Assembly (NCBI GenBank): GCA_030248065.1 | Contig: JASAMV010003329.1 | Location: 1 to 64,000, forward strand | Origin: Rhynchonema sp. JSB1_4 | Taxonomy: Eukaryota > Nematoda > Chromadorea > Monhysterida > Xyalidae | Direction of reading: 5' to 3' | DNA: 64,000 bases | Shown here: in pieces, positions 26,301-37,550 of the stretch | How the letters are laid out: each line of letters begins with the position of its first letter | How positions within the stretch are numbered: position 1 is the stretch's first letter | The notes under the pieces: model-generated | Database searches by the model: none | What the model was told of the DNA's origin: nothing | Seen by the model: only the letters and a program-made list of their open reading frames with translations | Position numbers and translations under genes: made by a program

Positions 26301-26444
26301 TTGTGCTGTTCGGCTGATGAGCGGGGGGCACAACGTCATTCCGATGGTCTCGAATACCCCGCGAAACCTAGGCGTAGACAGGACTCCAAATTAATTTTTT
26401 CAATAATTTGCTAAATACAACAGTCACACAATGCTCTCGCATCC
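26301..26444 (+). other. 144-base insertion with a hammerhead-ribozyme-like core
   Basis: Compared with the related copy at about 21715-21780, this stretch is an extra block flanked by CTTA on both sides (26297-26300, 26445-26448). It contains CTGATGA (26314-26320), a perfect 6-bp stem GCGGGG / CCCCGC (26321-26326, 26357-26362) and GAAA (26363-26366), the conserved core order of a hammerhead. Outer arms ATTGTG-CTGTT (26300-26310) pair with AACAG (26419-26423) and CACAAT (26427-26432). CAAATTA / TAATTTG closes a further hairpin. The bases next to the core on stems I and III are not fully paired, so activity is doubtful. Confidence 0.5.
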
Positions 26445-26481
26445 CTTAGTATACTGTACTATACCTTGATTTTTGGCGACC

Positions 26482-28287
26482 CCCACCACCATCTATCTAT
26501 CGTCAACAAGTTTGGGTCGACCCCCCAGATTTCGGACTTGGGTGATGTTCGCTTCCGATACCGCCAGTTGGAATTTAGGGGTCAAGCGGCTGGCTATTTT
26601 TGAAAATGCAACTCTGCCGTCGAGTGCGAGTGCAAAATAACGAAAGAATTGCAATCCCACACACATTCCTCGTCGTATGCGTGGGACAGTGAATACAGTT
26701 TACAAATACCTACCCTGCGAAAAGATCGCCAGTGGTTTACTGACATTCAGGGGTTTACCCACTTTGTTTACCCAACTTATCGTATTTTACCCGTGCCGTT
26801 CGCATCCTCTCAAGTACAATACACGCGACTGCATATGTATGCTTCCCCACACCCACATTTCTGACCGTAGGTTGTTGGGTCCTGTCAACATGGCTACGTC
26901 AATTATTTTCTGTTGTTGAGGACAATTGGTACCCGATTTGCTGACAGCACTTCTGTCAACACTTTTCACCTTGCCAACACCTGCGGTGGGTACTATATTC
27001 CTAAATACCTGTAATTCGTTCCCACTGCCGCGACTCAATAGAATTAGCGGACGTTGTTCAAGTCCATCTGTCGCTCTCCCCCGATATTTCTTTCACTGGT
27101 TGTCATGTCAGTGTTGCTACTTTTATTACTTTGGCCCAGTTATTTTCGAAGCTGGTTGAATGATATTCACAACTTTGTGCTTTATGAAGTGCTCAGCATC
27201 AGCATACACAAAGCCATTGTTTTTATGATCGTTCCCTGTTTCAAATGTTGCATTTTGCTGTTTCATCTTTTTTCTGTTCTGAACCTCGTGCTATGTAATT
27301 GTCAGCATGCAACCAAAACATCGTCTTTATTTTTGCAAGCAGGCACGCAGAATTGCGTTTTTTTCACGTTGTGATTTCAAGTGTGAACGAACGAACAAGG
27401 CTTGAGATTGCTTTCAAAGATAACACCTACAGAGTCTCCATTTGCACCTTTGCATTACATTACGCTTCAGTGTGGTCTGCCATACATGTTTCGAAATCCC
27501 AGCAGTTGAAAGTCGCGCGATGCGCGCGAAAATGTTACATGCTCATTTATTACGCGTGTGCGCGGGCGCAAAAATTACTACGTTTCGCGTTGCATTGCAC
27601 TGTTTACGTTACGCCTCTGCCTTGCTCCACCAACTTGTTATCGTTTTTTTTGGAGGCTATAAGTTGAAAGTGTATAATTTCTGCAGCTCATTTTTGGTAC
27701 CGTTTGTAACCCCTGCCGTTAGGTGTTGTTTGCAGCTTTTATTAATGTTTGTTTTTGGGCTGATTCACCTGAGAAGGACTTTATTGTCAGTCATTAACCA
27801 CTTGATGGTGCCTACGCGTTCATATTTCCACGTCCCTGGTCCCTTGGTCTTTTTGTAGAAGATGATGAGAACATCGACTATGTTTGCTCAACTATTTAGC
27901 TCCTTCGTGCAGTGCCTTTGTGTGTATCGCTGACTTCTTATTGAACCACCCTTGTAGTTTTGAACCCCAAGTCTCATTTTGCGCACTGACTTAGTTGTAC
28001 TTATTTCAGGTCGGTGTCGGTTAACTACATATCACGCGGCACCTCAACGAAAGCTTTGAAACGTGTCCTGCTTATAACGATTTTCACACGATGCCTTGGT
28101 GAAAAACAACGGCTTAATCACTGCCAACGAACTGATAAAACGACAATCAAAATCCTAAACATGTAGCAGCTACAGCAGCGTCTCTTGCCGATTTTTGCAC
28201 TTTCGTCGTCTTTCGAGGGTTTTTTTGGACCGATCATTATTATTCGTCTTATTTTCACGCGACTTACAATCACAACACGCGAACAAT
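26482..28287. other. intergenic, nothing recognised
   Basis: One more CTATCTATCGTCAACA block at the left edge, otherwise unique-looking sequence with a CGCGCGATGCGCGCG palindrome near 27515. No exon chain could be built. Confidence 0.4.
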
Positions 28288-31200
28288 ATGCTTCGAACGG
28301 TGCTATTGGTGATTATTACTGGTTGGTGGATGTTTTTGTCTACATTTGGAAATACGTTTTTTGAAAGCAATCCAAAAAAATGGGAAATAATTTTGCAGTC
28401 TTAACCACGCCAATTCTGGGACAACAACAGAATGGCGGCAATTTCGACCCGAACGCATTTTTCGGGTTGCGTGATTCTGGCACGAAACCGGTGCCGAGCA
28501 GTTCGACGAAGATCACGCGACCGCCGATCAAATTGGAACAGCTGACACATAGAGGCACATCAGCCACTGATGCCGGCCAACTGCCTTGGTTGGTCGAGGA
28601 TTGGTTGTCTCACAGGCAAAACAATGACATATTTTACAATAATAATAATAGTAATATCCGCGGGCCAGACTGTCGTGATGACGTCTCTATGCGCTTGATG
28701 TCGAAATGATGGATCGACTATTGCGCTAAGCCCATTGAAAGGTGGCGATGGCAGACTGAAAAGAGGGGGGATGGCATTTTTGTACCTGTTAGTTGCGCTA
28801 TTAGTATGTCATAGTTTGTACTGAGTACTTGTGAGGGTGATCCTGGAGTTCTAATCTAGCTGTACCTTTAATAAAAGCTATGAGGTGCGACAGTTTAGTG
28901 TTAGAAATGTCTTCATGAGTTAGTGTTTCACCACCAAGCTCCAACCTCGGGTTGGACCGGTGAGACCTACAGTGCAAGAGGAAATGTTCGGCAGTTTCCT
29001 CTTCAGCTGCACAGTTTTCGCAGATGGGGCGCTGTCGCCAAGTCCGATTAGGTGGAGGTGTCGGTTGAGTGTGCAGTGACCAGTTAGCATGCCAACCACC
29101 GCGCTTAATTCTGGTCTGTTCAAGTTCATTAGCTGTTTGTTTTGTCTTAGTGTGGCGCTATGAATGAACATCTTGCTCTGTCTGCATCCTTCCGTGGACG
29201 CCCATTTGGCTTGGAGTTCTTCCAGCAGCCACTTTTTCAGTGAAGTTTTGCCGACCAACCGGCTAGCTCCTAGGGCAGGTTCTGGGCCAAGGAATGGTTT
29301 GTACCTGCCCTTTTTGGCCAGCTCATCAGCCTTCGAGTTCCCTGCGTACCCTGAGTGGCCAGAAATCCACGTCAGGCACAGTTTTGGCTTGCTGCTCCCA
29401 GTCGGTTGAGTGCATTCCTGCATTCGTCAACTAATCTGGAAGTAACTTGACATGAGTTTAGAGCTTGGAGTGCCGCGCAGCTGTCTGTAAACATAGTGAT
29501 GATTTCGAAAACTATGTTCCTTTCACATAGGAGTTCCTCTGCTTTCATGATTGCAAAAACTTCAGCTTGATGGACTGTAGTAGTGCAACCGAGAGCGTAG
29601 CTAGAGTTGTGGCCGGGGAGAGTTATTCCCGCTCCAGTGAAACCCGTTTTGGGGGGTTTTGGCTCCATCAGCGAATACCTTGAGTCCTGCATGATTTCTT
29701 ATCCAATCATGTTCGTGCTCGTCCCAGAAAGGTCTATCACGGAGATTAATGCTAAGAGTGTCTCTACAATTAGTGGACTCTGCGAATAGGAGTTTACCTG
29801 CAATTCTTTGTTCTGTGGTGGTTGCGATGTTGGATATGCTTGATCCAATTGGAGGATGCCAGTTTGGTTCATAAGTTTACCGTCTTCTCGAAACATTTAT
29901 ATTTACGCATTATATCTTCATTGCTCCATTTTTTGAAGCAATAATATCTGTCAATAATATTGTTTCTTAATTTCAGGTACGTGGCACGACTGGGCAATGA
30001 AACATCACCAGCAGCAGCAGCGTTGAATCATTCGATCGATCAGCCAATCATTGACGAGCCAGTGCGCACCGATCAATTCTTCCCCGTTTCGCCATCTACA
30101 ACAACAACGACAGTCCAGCCCATAATTATCACATCGACGACCGCAGTGCCGCGAACTAGCAGCAGTATTGCCACGACCGCAAGCAGTTTTGTGGCTACAA
30201 CAACAACAACTCCGAGCACGTCAACGGGCGGCGAGCAGAGTTCAACGACTACCATTGCTCCTCCACCCGAAACCAGCACTACATCGTTGTTAACAACTAC
30301 CTCATCAAGCGCCCAATCAATACCAACTAGCACAATTAGCAGCAGTAGCGCAACTACAACACCCGCAACTACAACAACAACAACTACTACTACAACCACA
30401 CAACTAACTACCACAACCACGATTGATCTGTGCTTGAACCATTGCCTAAATGGTGCTACCTGTGTGGTGAATCCGGAATCAAGCAAGCCAATCTGTGCTT
30501 GCGCTGCTGGCTTCTTTGGGGAAAGGTCATCTAGCTGTTAAATTTTGTGTTTGTTTTGGTCTCGGAGTTAACCTGGCTAGGATGGAATATCGTAACCGGT
30601 CTTACTGAAAATGCCAAGGCGCTGGATGTGAAGAGTACCAGCCACCCTTATTGTTATCATGCCCTTCCGAGACAATTGCTGATCTATCCACCAAAATCAG
30701 ACACATCCGAACCAAAAAAAGTTATGTGATTTCACCAGTATTGTCGTTTCATTCTTCCAGATGCGAGTCTGACCCCTGCAACCCGTCACCGTGCAAACAC
30801 ACCAACGTGCCACAATCGGGTGTTTCATGTACGGTAGTGAATCACACGGAAGCCAAGTGCAATTGTGGTCGTTTGTACGTGGGTGACTTGTGTGAATTCG
30901 TTAATCATTGTGCTGATCAGACGTGCGCCAATGGTTAGTTTGCGAAGGTGTTTTCAAATTGCAACAAACAATCCTTTGCTTCAGCACGCAACTTACTAAT
31001 GCTGTGCCGGTACAAATCGACAATAGCCCCATCAGCGGGCCACCCTACGATACTGGCATTTTTTCAAAAAAATATGTGTGCTGAAAAAACAATCCTTTTT
31101 CGAGCTAAAATTGGGCATATGGTGTATATTTTACAAATTATGCGATAAACGCTGTGCAGCGTAGTTCCTGGTCCGGAGGGGAAACAGGCGGTACCCCCAT

Positions 31201-33683
31201 TTTTTCGGAGGGGGACAGACGTACCCACCTGGGGGAACAGGGGGCCCAGTTTGCAGAAAAGTCATTTTTTGAGGTCGAAAATTTGATCCATTTTTTGCCC
31301 CTTTTTGAAAAAATTTCAATAAAAAGGATATTTTGGCGATTTTTGACTGACCACAAAATCACTCATCTTATGCCCAAAAAGTCCTATTTTAGGCCTAAAT
31401 TTGCCTCTTCTGGGCAAAAATTGGGGGAGCAGACGTACCATGGAGAGGAAACAGGCGTACCCGAGGGGGACCCCTTCCCCCAGGAACTACACTGATGCTG
31501 TGTGTAGTCCTGCTAAGAAAGTGCGTCTAAAGGACGGAAGATGCTTAGATATTGGTCGCACAATGATTTTATAAGAATTCATCGAATCAATCCTGATTTT
31601 CAAGTTCAGTCACTCTTGACCACTGTGCTATTTGTGATTCTCACAAAATATTTTCATTTGAAAATAATCTAGCAGAGCACCCACGTTGCTGCGGGTCTGA
31701 AACATTTTACAGAACTGCATTCTTTGTGTGTGATCGCGCAACGTAACGTCATTGCCCCGTTACTTTCCTGCTTCACGATTCAGAAAAAATTTACCAATTC
31801 TTATAAAGTCATTGTGCGACATATCAATACACACTGTATAAATAAATGCACGTTTTTGCAAAAAGTTTTGCTGCAATGTAAACATTGTTGCAAAAAAATT
31901 GAAAATCAGCCGCGCAGTTTCCGGGAAATATTTCACCAAAAAAAGTTTTATTTTTTGCAAAGGAACGTTTTATTATCTGCATCTTTGTAACTGATCACTG
32001 CTAATAGCTATGACGACCAGCTTCCTGGCAAAACAAAGAATTCAATCGAACTGGATAAAGTCAGAAATGTTGCGTTGCGGACATATCATGATTTCTGTTA
32101 ACCGCATACATTCAATAGTTCAACAATTGAATTGTTACAATGGTTCGTCAAAATGTCACAAATCGTGCAACGCGCACTTGTGTAATCTTGTAATCTCAGC
32201 CTGGAACATGAAGATCTGAATGCGTGAAGCTATTAGACAATTCCGGGCGCTCTATTGACGAATTGAGCAGCATTCATTTTTATTAGCCCGCCTATTTGAT
32301 TGGCATTACCTGTGACTTAGCCCCTCCACTCTTCCACCTTGCAGGCGGTACGTGCTATAACGAGGAGCTGCCCGGTCGCGACAATCCCCAACAATTCCGT
32401 TGCGATTGTCCACCTAATTATGTGGGCGATAAATGCGAATATACGAACCCGTGCCAGACTGGGACCTGTCTCAAACAGGGACAGTGTCAGCCGATCGTCA
32501 GGATGAATATCGCCGACTATACGTGCACTTGTGTGGACGGGTATTTTGGCAAGAATTGTGCTTTCAAGGTTCATTTTGTTTTGTTTTGGGATTTTGTTTG
32601 TTGCACGCATGGCATCAATAGGTTTGTAACCACGCCATAATATGTCTTGGTGATAAAATGTTTCCGTTTACAATTTTTGAGGGAAAGTGAACAACAGCCT
32701 GGGTGCATTATCAGGATTGAGAAGATATGGCCGACAAAAAAATTAGGTTCAGATGACGAAGTTTTATTCAAACTTTCTCCTTTCAGGACGTTTGCTATTT
32801 CAACGAGTCCACCTGTGATGCAGCAGTTGAGTACTGTCTGGTGGTCCTGCCTGATGAGAACGATCTCAGACAACCTCAAACCGGAATTATCGACATGAAC
32901 TTCACGTGTCCTTGTTTATCAGGCGAGTTTGTTTTTTTTGGTTCCCCCTTGCTCAATGCATGAATCGATCAAAGATTACTAGTCATTTTCTGTTGGAAAT
33001 CAGTCAGTACCTTCTTATCTCACAACCAGCTGAGTAATCAAATCAGTCGTTTTCACTCTGATCGGATAACAAAATGTTCTTTTCATACCGTATAAACGAT
33101 CATACATCGTATAACAATGCTAATTTTATTCAAAACCCCCAATTCGTCAACATCAGCAGTTCGCAAAAAAACGCGATCATTACAATTAGTATGAGAGAGA
33201 GAACCAATTACAGACACATCCGACTGTCACCGCACGGGTGGACTGACGGGCGATACAACCACAACGATTGTGGCGATTGTGTTCGCTGTGCTGTTCTTTG
33301 TGTGCTTAGTGATCATTGTGTTATGGGCTGTCAGATACGTCAGAAGGAGTAGGAAGTTGAAGGTGTGTTTGGAATGCCTTTTTGTGCGGCTTATTTTATA
33401 AGAACTGTTGGTTTATGGTAGTGGGCTTGGTAACACGCGTAACACTAGAGGTTATCTGGTGTCAGCGCCAGTGTTGTCTCCCAGAATTTTTCAGGCTGAG
33501 ACTGGTAAATCCCAAGATCCTGCAGCACTAGCTGAAAAAGATCCTTCTGTTGGTGCGAACCTTACTTTATCTCTGCAGGGCCAATACAATCCAGCGAAAG
33601 AAGAGGTGGAAAACGGCAGTATTCAGGCCGGCGGTACAATGCAATTGGAGCCGATCAACAATAAGGCCGAAAGATTGATATGA
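28288..33683 (+). CDS. mucin-like EGF-repeat single-pass membrane protein, 8 exons
   Basis: Exons 28288-28321, 28399-28588, 29977-30525, 30761-30933, 32345-32568, 32787-32922, 33214-33362 and 33495-33683 give 547 residues. A signal peptide (MLRTVLLVIITVLTTPILG) forms only after splicing exon 1 to 2. A Thr/Ser-rich mucin-like stretch, dominated by ACA/ACT/ACC codons, spans about 95-225. Five EGF-like modules follow, for example CLNHCLNGATC...CACAAGFFGERC. One membrane span (TIVAIVFAVLFFVCLVIIVL, about 455-475), a basic stop-transfer RRSRK and a 65-residue tail complete it. The fifth EGF keeps six cysteines only if intron 6 uses a GC donor. The end of exon 2 has an alternative in-phase donor 23 bases on. 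The role is inferred as a cell-surface adhesion or signalling protein. No orthologue is assigned. Confidence 0.85.
28920..29896 (-). pseudogene. broken non-LTR retrotransposon remnant (RNase H end) in EGF-gene intron 2
   Basis: Antisense to the host gene. Consecutive pieces in different frames (29896-29699, 29692-29372, 29423-28920) read as the C-terminal part of a LINE polyprotein: VHQAEVFAIMKAEELL and FTDSCAALQAL, then WISGHSGYAGNSKADELAKK (RNase H core), then LTGHCTLNRHLHLIGL as found after RNase H in Jockey/R1-like elements. At least two frame breaks make it inactive. The reverse transcriptase core is absent. Ends not resolved. Confidence 0.75.
31157..31494. mobile_element. hAT-like element in EGF-gene intron 4
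   Basis: Ends CAGCGTAGTTCC / GGAACTACACTG. Flanks ACGCTGTG and ATGCTGTG agree at 7 of 8 positions. GGGGAAACAGGCGGTACCC and related words occur near both ends. Same terminal type as 23584-23941. Confidence 0.7.
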
Positions 33684-36600
33684 ATAATGTCAACTGGTTT
33701 AAAAATGCACCTGATTTTGTTGTGCCTGATTCTGAAGGGGGCTTCCGCTCTCCCTGTTCGATGTGGAAATAATGCTCAAACGCTCAGTTACGTGAGGTGC
33801 AAACTCAGAATTCCCATAGTAGTATTTGTTTTTCTGTACAGATTCATTGTTGTTATGTTTCAGGGGTTGAATTCTTCATGGTTAACGTCTGTATTTGCCA
33901 CAGGCAATTCAATCTCTGGGACTGCTCCGATTCCGAAAACGCAATGCTGAGATATTTAGTATATTATTTTTGAACTACTACAATGAAACCAAAATATTAA
34001 TGTGACAGTGACTTATTTTCGGTCGATTGATGCGACCAAATATATTAAATGTTTTGTATTTTTCACATTTTTGTTATCATCAATTTGTGGTTCCACAAAC
34101 GGGTTGCTTTAATGTTTCGCATGTGTTTTATTTATTATCATAATTTTTATTTTCAAACCATTTTCACTTTTAGCCGGACGCAAGCTCTGTTTTATCCAAT
34201 TTGATACGAAATTTCAATCACTTGGTGTTGGTCTTGTCTTGACTGGTTGTGTTTTCACTTTACAATCGTATTCTTCACAATTTTTAACAATCAGTTTGTT
34301 TGTTATTCATTTCACTTACAATTTATTTTGCACAATACATAAATTTACATAAACTTTTAGTACCAACCATTTCAACTAGCAATCTTTTTATGTGCAAAAC
34401 AGGTCTAGAAAAGATTTTCTCGAATAATTTGAAACATCCATAAACGTTCAGTATCAATTATTCGAAGGCAATGTTTACTTAGTATAGCGTTTTGTTCCTG
34501 GAGTGGCACCCTATTTATCCATTGCCAATTTTATGGCCCATGAACATTTGCCTGTTTGTGCTTTCACCCAGCTTGCGCATTGTGTTCCTCGTCTTAATTT
34601 CCATTTATTTTCAAGAAAATTTATCGCAGCCCTTAAATGTATGACTACGTGCATTTTGTTTACGTCGCTGATTACTCTGTCACATGAGCGCCGACGGCTG
34701 AAAACTTCCTGCTTTGAAATATTGTCCGCAACTTTCGTCTTCATTTTGACTGGCGCCGTGTTGAAAACATTTGGCACAGTCAGTACATGTCGTCTCTTGA
34801 CAACTTACTTTTATGTGAATTTAACCTTCTTTTAACGTACACACACGTGTGTAGTATTTACTTTTCAAACGTCGGTATACGTTGAAACTTTTTTTTACCA
34901 TCTCCGCACAAGCAATGCGGTTTTGACGCTTGTTGTTTGCAGACCTACCTTGTACCTGCCGCCTGTGCGCTGTGGTTATTTCACATCTATGTATTTCTGC
35001 ATATCTGTATCTGTCAAAAATCTAAAAATACGGATGTATGCATGCGTAATTATGCAATATTTAGAGTATGTTACTCTGTGTGTGTGCTAAATTCAAACAT
35101 GCGTTATGTTGAGAGTCTGGCTTGGGTACTGGGCTACTTCGGGCTTATTGTGTTGGAATTTCGCGATTTTTTGATGAAATCCCACTATAGGATGCTGATT
35201 CAAAAGCAACGGGCTTGTTAATTCAAAGCCGTTGCGTCCAAAAACAGGCAACAGCAAGAATATTTTTAGGATTATTCGCATAACGCGATTTCGGTTGACC
35301 TCGAGTGTGCTGAGTACCCGACCTCGTACTTCACATCACCTACATGCATGCATGCATACAGCCTTCCGGATTTGTTAACCAACAATGTGTGTGTATCAAA
35401 CAATATCTGCAGCGTTATTTGAGAGCGGGACCAACCTATTTTCGCCTCGAAATGTAATCACAAAATTTGTTTATTTATGTCAACAAACAATCGAACAAAG
35501 AATGTTGTTTTTTTCGTTATGCAATGGTTCCCCCAGCTTTTTGGCTTTTTTGTATCATTTGACGGACACAAAGAATTTTCCGGTTCATTGTTGTGCTATG
35601 GTTTTGATGTCATATGGGCCCGTATTATTCTTTCATGTTTATCTCCTTTTGTATATTTTGTGGCAGTTTTTTATCGGGATCGGAAAGTGGAATTTTCCCG
35701 CGAAAAAACGTGACCCGCGTGGCACAGGGAATGTGTATAATGTTTGGAATAAATTTGTGATAAAAATAACTAAAAACTTGGCAGGAAATGGCTTGTGCTT
35801 ATCGTGGGGTTTCCGCGTGGTGACATAATCGCGCGTCACTGCTAGCTTGGCAGTGCTATCTCATTTATGAACTACAGTATGTTTGCTGTGATGTTCTCGC
35901 CTTTTCGTTGATATGCCTAGTTTACTGCTGATGGGCTTTCCAGACAGGTCCCGAAGTAGTAATGGGTACCGCCACCAGTGATTGCTTTCCCGATTACGGT
36001 CTTCATCCCCATTACTGTTTCGGTGTGGCGTTGATGTACTTAAAATCCTGACGCTTCGTCATCCCAATTAAGCGGAAAGCAACACCTAAGTGCTGGATTA
36101 CAGCTTTTTCTCAAGTGAAACGAGTCCATGCGCTCTATCCCCGAGCGCTGACATCATCCGTTTTGACATCATATCGTGCACTTTCATTCTGTGACGTCGA
36201 CGGCCGTTGGTCCTGAGTGTTGTTGTCACGGGAGCGTGGCTCATTGGCCAATAGTTGTGCTGATGAAGCCCATGTCTTGCACCCGATAACCATCCTCCAT
36301 TGCTTGTGTATCTCCAACAGCAGCTGTTTCTTGTGCCTCGCATCTTGTGTGTGTGCGTCTGTTTCCTCTCAGCTACTGGCGCCAACCCTGCGCTTGCCAT
36401 GTTTTTGCCACGTTTTGTTGTTTACGAGCCAGTTTTCAGGCGTGTTTGTTAACATTTCAGGTTAACAGTATCTTTGTACGTTTGTTGAGCTTGCTGTACC
36501 CATGAACAATAGTTCAGTGCTAATATTCACGTGTGTGCGCCTTATCAATCTTTTGGCAACGCAACGCCAATATATAACCGCCCACCATCGGCGCTAGTTT

Positions 36601-37160
36601 TTCGGAATCTTAGTTATTCACAAATGCCGATTCGGAAAGGTGCTCATTGCGCTCTGAGAGCGTCCATTCAGAAGTTTCTGAAAAATTATGTTTACGTGTT
36701 CGGTCACGTGGTGGCTTTATGTCGGTCGGTGTCACGCGCACACCAAAGCGGCAACAGTATTTGTAGGTACCAACTAAGCTTGTTGTTGTGATCCTGCCGC
36801 CTGAACAGCATATCCGGCATCCAAGCAGCTTTATGGTTTCCTGTTTACCTAGTATACAATATCCATGTGCATTTCGAAAAAAGCGTGTTTTTCACGGCTG
36901 CCCATGCGAATGTTTCGGTTTCTTCTTATAGCATGCCTTTGTTTTTCAAGCTACTCAATCGCTTCACATTTCTTGGATGAAATACCAGTTAAATAAGGTA
37001 ATTGCCAAAAGGGTGTCATTACGCCAGCCAGTGCTCGAAGATCCAACTCCGTAGGTGAGCGTATATTATCCGAACCTTCATCCCTTCAGATCCAAACCCC
37101 TCAACACACAGGCCTGGTCCTAATGGATACCGAAATCAGCCATGTCTAACATCTATATCC
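33684..37160. other. 3.5-kb intergenic stretch, no gene supported
   Basis: A/T-rich, many short random open frames, no domain or splice pattern recognised. It may hold the 5' regulatory region of the gene starting at 37161. Confidence 0.4.
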
Positions 37161-37436
37161 ATGTCACCGTGTCTCAACAAACTGTCAGCCACCGAGCGAC
37201 TATGGCGACGTCTGGCGCGCGCAACGTCAAACATCGATAGCTGTATTGCGAAGATGGACAGGAAAAGTTATGACGGTCGGTCGTTACTTCATAGCGTGAT
37301 TTGGTGTAACAGTTTCATTGTTATGATCAGAGCAGCGGTGTGTCAGCCAGGGCGGGAAAGAAAAAAGAACACCAAAACAAAGAACAACCCCAAAAAAAAC
37401 AAACGGGGGGGGGCCCCCAAAAAAAAAAAGAACCGG

Positions 37437-37468
<32 letters not shown>

Positions 37469-37517
37469 AAAAAAAAAAAAAAAACACAAAAATCAAAAAC
37501 AAACAAAAAAAAACAAC

Positions 37518-37550
<33 letters not shown>

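Larger units (their letters stand above)
21482..26481. repeat. nest of interrupted hAT-like elements and low-complexity word arrays
   Basis: No gene is present. Successive blocks carry different reiterated words: GGCCCGGCCCG (21510-21660, 22955-23030, 25605-25660), CTATCTATCGTCAACA (21800-21910, 26490), CAATACCCAATACC (21945-22020, 22850-22930), GGGTATCTCGAG (22470-22820), AGGTGCAA (23190-23245, 24175-24245), CCCTACCCGCCCCG (23055-23130, 24390-24510) and GGTACAGTAGGTAGG (25225-25490). Several blocks hold a central palindrome of the CGCGCGCTACGCGCG type. Boundaries inside the nest are mostly unresolved. Confidence 0.6.

Noticed and set aside
20900..26480. CRISPR-like or satellite array because of repeated words
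   Set aside because: Spacing is irregular, words are inverted in pairs around element centres, and the host is a eukaryote.
30073..30486. Val-rich 137-residue frame on the minus strand
   Set aside because: Complement of the Thr-rich mucin codons, a shadow of the EGF gene.
33074..33352. 92-residue open frame overlapping the membrane-span exon
   Set aside because: It reads the exon in the wrong frame (His/Cys-rich). The correct frame gives a clear transmembrane helix in phase with flanking exons.
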